This document shows, in pieces, positions 60,014 to 64,000 of a stretch of 64,000 nucleotides of DNA. The stretch's first letter is position 1, and each line of letters opens with the position of its first letter. A model generated the notes under the pieces. The model was not told the DNA's origin. It ran no database searches and saw nothing but the letters and a program-made list of their open reading frames with translations. The DNA lies in assembly GCA_017537365.1 (NCBI GenBank), contig JAFYKZ010000020.1, positions 1 to 64,000 on the forward strand, read 5' to 3'. Made by a program: the position numbers and the translations under genes. This DNA is from Clostridia bacterium (GTDB taxonomy: Bacteria; Bacillota; Clostridia; Oscillospirales; Acutalibacteraceae).

Positions 60014-60848
60014 CGGTAAGGTTATTTCTGCCGCAGTAAAGGAAAGAGTAAAACAGGGTGTTGCTAAGTTAAATGAGCAAGGTATATCGGTAGGTTTAGC
60101 AGTTATAATTGTTGGCGAAGACCCTGCTTCTAAGGTTTATGTTGCAAACAAGAAAAAGGCTTGCGAGGCTTTGGGTATAGTTTCCGAGGAATATGCTTTG
60201 CCCGAAAACACAACCGAGGATGAGCTTTTGAGCTTAATTAAAGAATTAAATGCAAAAAAGAGCATAAACGGAATTTTATGCCAATTACCGCTTCCTCGTC
60301 ATCTTGATGAAAAGCTTATTATAAATTCAATTTTGCCCGAAAAGGATGTTGATGCTTTTCATCCGAGTAATGTTGGCAGAATTATGATAGGTGATTATGA
60401 TTTTGTTCCTTGCACCCCAGCGGGTATTATGGAAATGCTTGCTTATGAGAATATTGAAGTTGAGGGGAAAACATGCGTTGTTATCGGTAGGTCTAATATC
60501 GTTGGAAAACCGATGGGAATGTTGCTTCTTCATAAGAACGGAACGGTTACCATTTGTCATTCGAAAACCAGAAATTTAAAGGATATTTGTCTTGGTGCCG
60601 ATATTTTGGTTGCAGCCGTTGGCAGACCAAAATTTGTAACCGAGGATATGGTTAAAGAGGGAGCGGTTGTTATTGATGTTGGTATTCATCGCACCGAAAA
60701 CGGTCTTTGCGGAGATGTTGATTTTGAAAATGTTTCTAAAAAGGCTTCCGCTATAACCCCTGTTCCCGGCGGTGTTGGTCCTATGACTATTGCTATGCTT
60801 ATGCAAAACACATTGACCGCCGCAAAAAGACAAAACAAGATTGGGTGA
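59997..60848 (+). CDS. folD: bifunctional methylenetetrahydrofolate dehydrogenase/cyclohydrolase
   Basis: A 283-residue FolD that interconverts methylene-, methenyl- and formyl-tetrahydrofolate. Features: VYVANKKKACEALGI with the catalytic Lys, QLPLPRHLD, PEKDVDAFHPSNVGR, the NADP loop VIGRSNIVGKPMGMLL and the PVPGGVGPMTIAML end. ATG 59997 is chosen because GAGGAG lies just upstream and the protein then begins MAKLIDGK as usual; it lies inside the lgt tail. Its stop overlaps the GTG of the next gene. Confidence 0.95.
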   Translation: MAKLIDGKVISAAVKERVKQGVAKLNEQGISVGLAVIIVGEDPASKVYVANKKKACEALGIVSEEYALPENTTEDELLSLIKELNAKKSINGILCQLPLPRHLDEKLIINSILPEKDVDAFHPSNVGRIMIGDYDFVPCTPAGIMEMLAYENIEVEGKTCVVIGRSNIVGKPMGMLLLHKNGTVTICHSKTRNLKDICLGADILVAAVGRPKFVTEDMVKEGAVVIDVGIHRTENGLCGDVDFENVSKKASAITPVPGGVGPMTIAMLMQNTLTAAKRQNKIG

Positions 60849-61552
60849 AAAAATTGGTTAAAAAGATTTTAACAGTTGTTTTAATTTTAAGCCTTTGTTT
60901 AACCTTAAATGTCTCTGCCCTTAGCGGTTTAGAGCTTAAAACGGATAAAGAGTTTATAAGCTTTAATGAAGATAGCAAAAAGGTTGCTGAAATTTTTAAG
61001 TCGGATTCCAGTGAGATAGCTGAATACTGCAAAGCAGAGGGTATCGAGTATCTTGCTGTTAATGAAAAGAACACCAAGCAAATACGAATCACTTCAAAAC
61101 AAAATGAGTTTACAAGCAGTGTTATAAACATTAGCGGTTTATCAAACGATAAAATATCTGCTTTATTGCCTGAGCTTTTGGGAGATAGCAATATCAAGGG
61201 TGAAATTATAGAGAAGAATGGGCAAAAGTTTATTAGAACCGATATTTTGTCAACTGATAGCGGTGGAAAATACCGCATAACTGAATATATCACTGTTGCA
61301 GATAAAGAAAGCATTGTTTTAAGCTTTTATACCGGAGAAAACGAGGATGACAGTTATATTGAAGCTTGTTTTGAAAGCTTTTCAGCTGACGGCTTTAAAG
61401 ATAACCAAACAGAGAAAAAGCTTTCAGTTTGGCAATATGCTTTGCCGATTATCATAGCGGTTTTTGTTGCGGTTATTCTAGTTATAGGTATTACGATTAT
61501 CATTGATTTAAAAAGAAAAGACGATGAACCGCAAGAAACTGAAAACGAATAG
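60845..61552 (+). CDS. exported membrane-anchored protein of unknown function
   Basis: A 235-residue protein not assigned to a family. It has an N-terminal signal peptide (LTVVLILSLCLTLNVSA, cleavage after about 25), an extracytoplasmic domain of about 165 residues with alternating charged and beta-prone stretches, a C-terminal membrane helix (about 199-219) and a short charged cytoplasmic tail (DLKRKDDEPQETENE). The start is GTG, overlapping the folD stop by four bases, so expression is tied to folD. No catalytic motif is visible. Confidence 0.75.
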   Translation: MKKLVKKILTVVLILSLCLTLNVSALSGLELKTDKEFISFNEDSKKVAEIFKSDSSEIAEYCKAEGIEYLAVNEKNTKQIRITSKQNEFTSSVINISGLSNDKISALLPELLGDSNIKGEIIEKNGQKFIRTDILSTDSGGKYRITEYITVADKESIVLSFYTGENEDDSYIEACFESFSADGFKDNQTEKKLSVWQYALPIIIAVFVAVILVIGITIIIDLKRKDDEPQETENE

Positions 61553-61554
61553 AA

Positions 61555-61589
61555 AAAATCCTTCCCATTTTTTGATGGGAAGGATTTTT
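61555..61589. terminator. bidirectional terminator after the 60845 gene
   Basis: A 14-bp stem AAAATCCTTCCCAT/ATGGGAAGGATTTT, also facing the end of the holin gene. Confidence 0.85.
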
Positions 61590-61597
61590 ATGTATTA

Positions 61598-61804
61598 TTA
61601 ATTTTCTTTTATTTCAGGCAGACCTGCGATACTTGTTAGTAAAGATAAAATTCCTGCAAGAAGCGAGGAGGAAGCAACAATTGTCCAATTAACATCTCCG
61701 AGTACTGCTGATGTTCCGATTGTTGCAACAGCGGTTTGGGATACGGTTTTTAAGGCTCTGACTCCTGCGGCTTTAATCCAGGTTATAAGCTTATGTTTGT
61801 CCAT
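61598..61804 (-). CDS. r1t-type phage holin
   Basis: A 68-residue protein with a short N-terminal amphipathic segment ([25 protein letters not shown]) and a second hydrophobic stretch ([22 protein letters not shown]). This small two-segment form with a PEIKEN end is typical of r1t-like holins that permeabilise the membrane for endolysin release. It is the last gene of a four-gene unit, 13 bases after the endolysin gene with AAAGGAGG upstream. Confidence 0.85.
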   Translation of the reverse strand: MDKHKLITWIKAAGVRALKTVSQTAVATIGTSAVLGDVNWTIVASSSLLAGILSLLTSIAGLPEIKEN

Positions 61805-61817
61805 TTTTCAACCTCCT

Positions 61818-62528
61818 TTATTTTAATAAACGATTTACAATAGGTTGAATTTCACTATATTTATATCCAGCTTTGGCAAGCTTGGTTTTTCTTTCTTCGC
61901 CGTTACCCCATTTGCCCGCGATTACTTCTTTTGCAATTTCTAAATTGCTTTTTTTAGAAGCGGATAGGCGGTTAACCTCTTTTTGAACAGCGGTATAATC
62001 ATAGCCTGCGGAAGTAAGCTTCTTTTTTCGCTCTTCTCCGTTACCCCATTTGCCCGCGATTACCTCTTTGGCTAATTCTGAAATAGTTTTCTTGGGTTTT
62101 GAGGCAAAGAGGGTTGATGTATATGTACCCAAAGCGTTCGGGATTTCGCTTATATTATTAATATTTTTTATAATAGCTTTTGATGCGTTACCTCTAACGC
62201 AATAATGACAGTGGCTTCCTGTGGAATATCCGGTACTGCCTTCAACACCGATTAGCTCGCCTTCGTTTACGGTTTGACCGACAGTTACATAAATTTTAGA
62301 CAAATGACCAAAATAATAACGGTCGATACTGTCTTCCTTTTTTATTCGCACATAAAGACCGAAGCCTTGCTTTTTATCATCGGGATTTTCCCAACCCGCG
62401 CGCTCAACCTTTCCTGTTACGGTTGAATAGATATTTTTATCGTCAATACCAACGAGGTCAAGACCGTCGTGGGTTTTACCTTTGAATATCTGTGATACTT
62501 TGAATTTGTTTTTATATGGACTTTTCAT
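61818..62528 (-). CDS. M23 endopeptidase with two CW_7 repeats (endolysin)
   Basis: A 236-residue peptidoglycan hydrolase. The LytM-type M23 domain (about 1-130) shows THDGLDLVG (zinc ligands His and Asp) and GSHCHYCV (HxH), with a YYFGHLSKIYV strand. Two CW_7 (Cpl-7) wall-binding repeats follow, each built on LAKEVIAGKWGNGEERKxKL and ending in VNRL, at about 148-190 and 196-236. It has no signal peptide, as expected for an enzyme released through a holin. GGAGG before its ATG lies inside the tail of the preceding small gene. Confidence 0.92.
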   Translation of the reverse strand: MKSPYKNKFKVSQIFKGKTHDGLDLVGIDDKNIYSTVTGKVERAGWENPDDKKQGFGLYVRIKKEDSIDRYYFGHLSKIYVTVGQTVNEGELIGVEGSTGYSTGSHCHYCVRGNASKAIIKNINNISEIPNALGTYTSTLFASKPKKTISELAKEVIAGKWGNGEERKKKLTSAGYDYTAVQKEVNRLSASKKSNLEIAKEVIAGKWGNGEERKTKLAKAGYKYSEIQPIVNRLLK

Positions 62529-62529
62529 T

Positions 62530-62697
62530 TTAATTACCTCCGTATTTGAAAATACATTTTAAATTATTGTCGTAAACATTGCATTTTGATTGTTTTGCTT
62601 TTTTTATCGCGGCTTCTAACAAAATATATGCGCCCTTTTGAGATTTTATATCATAAGCCGAGCGTCTTACGCGATAAATTGTTAATGTTTTTTTCAT
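62530..62697 (-). CDS. 55-residue protein resembling a wall-hydrolase accessory domain
   Basis: A small gene whose ATG overlaps the sigma-like stop by four bases (ATGA) and whose end carries the ribosome binding site of the endolysin. The sequence pattern LTIYRVRRSAYDIKSQKGAY followed by LLEAAIKKAKQ resembles the YRVRKSWxDxKSQxGAF domain attached to many phage and clostridial amidases. It may be a detached wall-binding or regulatory part of the hydrolase. Function is unproven. Confidence 0.7.
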   Translation of the reverse strand: MKKTLTIYRVRRSAYDIKSQKGAYILLEAAIKKAKQSKCNVYDNNLKCIFKYGGN

Positions 62698-63224
62698 AAC
62701 AGCATGTCCTTTGAAAGTTCTGATTTTAAAACAGATAAAGCTCTGTTTTTTAGTCGATTTACGGCTTGACGGCTAATATTTAAATTAACTGATATTTCGA
62801 AATCCGAGTAACCGTAAATATATTTTAAAATTATAACGGCGCCTTGCTTTGGGGATAGAAGCTTGATTGCTTCTAAAAGCTCATTTGTATAATATTCGTC
62901 ATAGTATGCTGATTCATCAAATAAATTAAGCGAAACTAATTTATATTTTTGGTTGAGCTTAGATATTTTTAGATATTTGTTTTTTAGTCCAACTGCAATA
63001 TAACGGGACAGCCCGTCCGAAAAGTCGCAGGGGAATTTATTTAAATCAAGCGAGTATAAAAGCTCTATAAAGAATAAATTAAGCTCGCACAACGCATCTT
63101 CATCGCCGAGTTTTGCAGAATAAAAAAGTATAAGTTTTTTAAAAGCATCATATATTATAGGAAAGCTATTCATATTGCCTGATTTAAATTCAGATATCAG
63201 TTTTATGAGCCTTAAATTTGTCAT
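62694..63224 (-). CDS. sigma-70-like regulator (TcdR/UviA-type context)
   Basis: A 176-residue protein with a weak sigma region 2-like N-terminal part (FYSAKLGDEDALCELNLFFIELLY) and a clear C-terminal helix-turn-helix of region 4 type (IILKYIYGYSDFEISVNLNISRQAVNRLKNRALSVL, about 128-163). Start ATG 63224 has a strong AAAGGAGGG; an upstream in-frame ATG at 63314 lacks one. It resembles the small sigma factors that drive toxin or bacteriocin genes in clostridia, which are often linked to a holin as here. A phage late-gene activator is the alternative. It is the first gene of the endolysin-holin unit and diverges from the LytTR gene. Confidence 0.78.
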   Translation of the reverse strand: MTNLRLIKLISEFKSGNMNSFPIIYDAFKKLILFYSAKLGDEDALCELNLFFIELLYSLDLNKFPCDFSDGLSRYIAVGLKNKYLKISKLNQKYKLVSLNLFDESAYYDEYYTNELLEAIKLLSPKQGAVIILKYIYGYSDFEISVNLNISRQAVNRLKNRALSVLKSELSKDMLL

Positions 63225-63245
63225 TTTCAACCCTCCTTTACTTAT

Positions 63246-63273
63246 AAAAAGAAAAAAGTTGAAAATTTGTAAA
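63246..63273 (-). promoter_or_regulatory. candidate TcdR-like promoter of the sigma-endolysin-holin unit
   Basis: On the minus strand TTTACA (63273-63268), 16 bases, CTTTTTATA (from 63251), close to the TTTACA/CTCTTT pattern of TcdR-group promoters. If real, the sigma factor may control itself. A sigma-A promoter further upstream (TATAAT near 63370) is also possible. Confidence 0.3.
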
Positions 63274-63416
63274 CCTTTAAATTTAAAATAATTTCCAAAT
63301 TTTTCCGAAATCACGGAAATTTTATCGAAATGTAGTTCTTTTTGCCGAAAAAACAGAGTAAAAGGTAGTATTATAAGAGCGAAATACCAAAAATTATGGT
63401 TTTTAAAAGTTAAATA

Positions 63417-63445
63417 TTGACATTTTAATACACTTATTTTATAAT
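63417..63445 (+). promoter_or_regulatory. consensus promoter of the LytTR gene, leaderless arrangement
   Basis: TTGACA (63417-63422), 17-base spacer, TATAAT (63440-63445). The ATG is at 63453, about where transcription should begin, and no ribosome binding site precedes it. Confidence 0.75.
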
Positions 63446-63452
63446 CGTTAAT

Positions 63453-64000
63453 ATGAGAATTGCAATTTGTTATAGTCAGTCAGATTATTCGAATGAGCTC
63501 AAAAAAATAATATATCGCTATGCAGTTAAAATGAAACTTGAATGGGTAGTGGAGTGTTATTTATCAGTAGAGGAAATGTTAAGGGCGGGAAAAAAATATA
63601 ATATTGTTTTCTTGGAATATGGATTTACAGATCGATCGAGGCTTAGAACGGCTCGAAAAATTAAGGCTTTAAATCCATTTTGCTCTATGGTGCTTATAGG
63701 AAGCGACGGTGTATTTGCAGGCGATGTTTTTGATATTAGTCCTGAGGGGTATTTAACCCGTTTGGTTAGTGAAGAACAGGTGTATAAGATTTTGAGCGAA
63801 TATTTTATTAAGAAAGGCAGTAAATATCCCCTACTTATAAAAAGCAGGGGAGATACTTTTTGCCTTAATACTTCGGAGATAGTTTATCTTGAAGCGAATA
63901 ATAAACGATGTATTGTTCATTTAGAAGAGGATGAAATAGACTGCAATAAAACCATGGCAAAGGTTTATGATGATTTACCGAAAAGGTTGTTTTTAAAAAT
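63453..64000 (+). CDS. LytTR-family response regulator with degenerate receiver (partial)
   Basis: The first 182 residues of a regulator that runs off the window. Residues 1-115 form a receiver-like domain, but the phospho-acceptor position reads FLEYG instead of FLDxx (Asp to Glu) and the GYLTRLV segment replaces the usual DYLLKPV, so the conserved Lys is gone as well. The LytTR DNA-binding domain begins near 125 (PLLIKSRGDTFCLNTSEIVYLEANNKRCIVHL region). Such regulators bind direct repeats upstream of bacteriocin, toxin or wall-related genes. It is divergent from the sigma-endolysin-holin unit and may control it. No histidine kinase is in view. Confidence 0.85.
   Translation, partial: MRIAICYSQSDYSNELKKIIYRYAVKMKLEWVVECYLSVEEMLRAGKKYNIVFLEYGFTDRSRLRTARKIKALNPFCSMVLIGSDGVFAGDVFDISPEGYLTRLVSEEQVYKILSEYFIKKGSKYPLLIKSRGDTFCLNTSEIVYLEANNKRCIVHLEEDEIDCNKTMAKVYDDLPKRLFLK

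Noticed and set aside
61598-64000. Edge of a prophage
   Set aside because: Only a holin, endolysin and sigma-like gene are seen, with no structural genes, integrase or att-like duplication; not excluded because the window ends at 64000.
1-64000. tRNA or rRNA genes
   Set aside because: No cloverleaf, CCA end or rRNA signature was recognised on either strand.

Overview
The window reads as a chromosomal segment of an anaerobic, spore-forming, low-GC Firmicute, most likely a gut clostridium of the Oscillospirales/Ruminococcaceae type. The evidence is gene content: spoIVA, rubrerythrin, a two-gene SufC/SufB iron-sulfur system, two feoA-feoB ferrous-iron loci, meso-diaminopimelate dehydrogenase, and an mreBCD-mrdA-minD-mgsA cell-shape block. 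No rRNA, tRNA, CRISPR array, transposase or integrase was seen.

Layout. 0-0.5 kb: start of a SLOG/DUF2493 gene behind a structured, pseudoknotted leader RNA that ends in a terminator. 0.5-2.3 kb (minus): yebC and dusB. 2.4-16.6 kb (plus): a long housekeeping run with polA, an unusual arginine-phosphatase/RimI fusion, tsaD, a lipid kinase, mreBCD, mrdA, minD, mgsA, hisS and aspS. 16.6-20.2 kb: an NSS transporter and a Na/Pi cotransporter. 20.2-26.6 kb (minus): two FeoAB systems around mgtE; the first carries a matching palindrome before feoA and before feoB. 26.7-36 kb: spoIVA, a D,D-carboxypeptidase with TPM and LemA proteins, sufCB, rubrerythrin and uvrB. 36-49 kb: ddh, an AEC carrier, rRNA methyltransferases, cysK, a radical SAM protein, a pyridoxamine kinase, a HAD phosphatase, two tandem CNNM/CBS proteins and birA.

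49-56.5 kb is the main accessory region. It holds a 704-residue secreted protein with four Cys-containing repeats, a 39-residue Cys-rich peptide, a radical SAM/SPASM maturase, an HPr-kinase-like protein, a PqqD-type recognition protein and an S24/S26 peptidase. Together these look like a ribosomally made, modified peptide (RiPP) pathway of a kind I cannot match to a named class. A four-helix-bundle (IVS/S23) gene sits inside it between two near-identical palindromic repeats. The whole cluster lies between two inverted copies of a ~140-bp composite repeat and contains most of the rare GATC sites of the window.

56.5-61.6 kb returns to core genes (ymfF, ymfH, lgt, folD and a membrane protein). 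61.6-63.2 kb (minus) is a compact cassette of a sigma-like factor, a 55-residue protein, an M23/CW_7 endolysin and an r1t-type holin. It is transcribed divergently from a LytTR regulator whose receiver domain has lost its phospho-acceptor aspartate and which runs off the window end.
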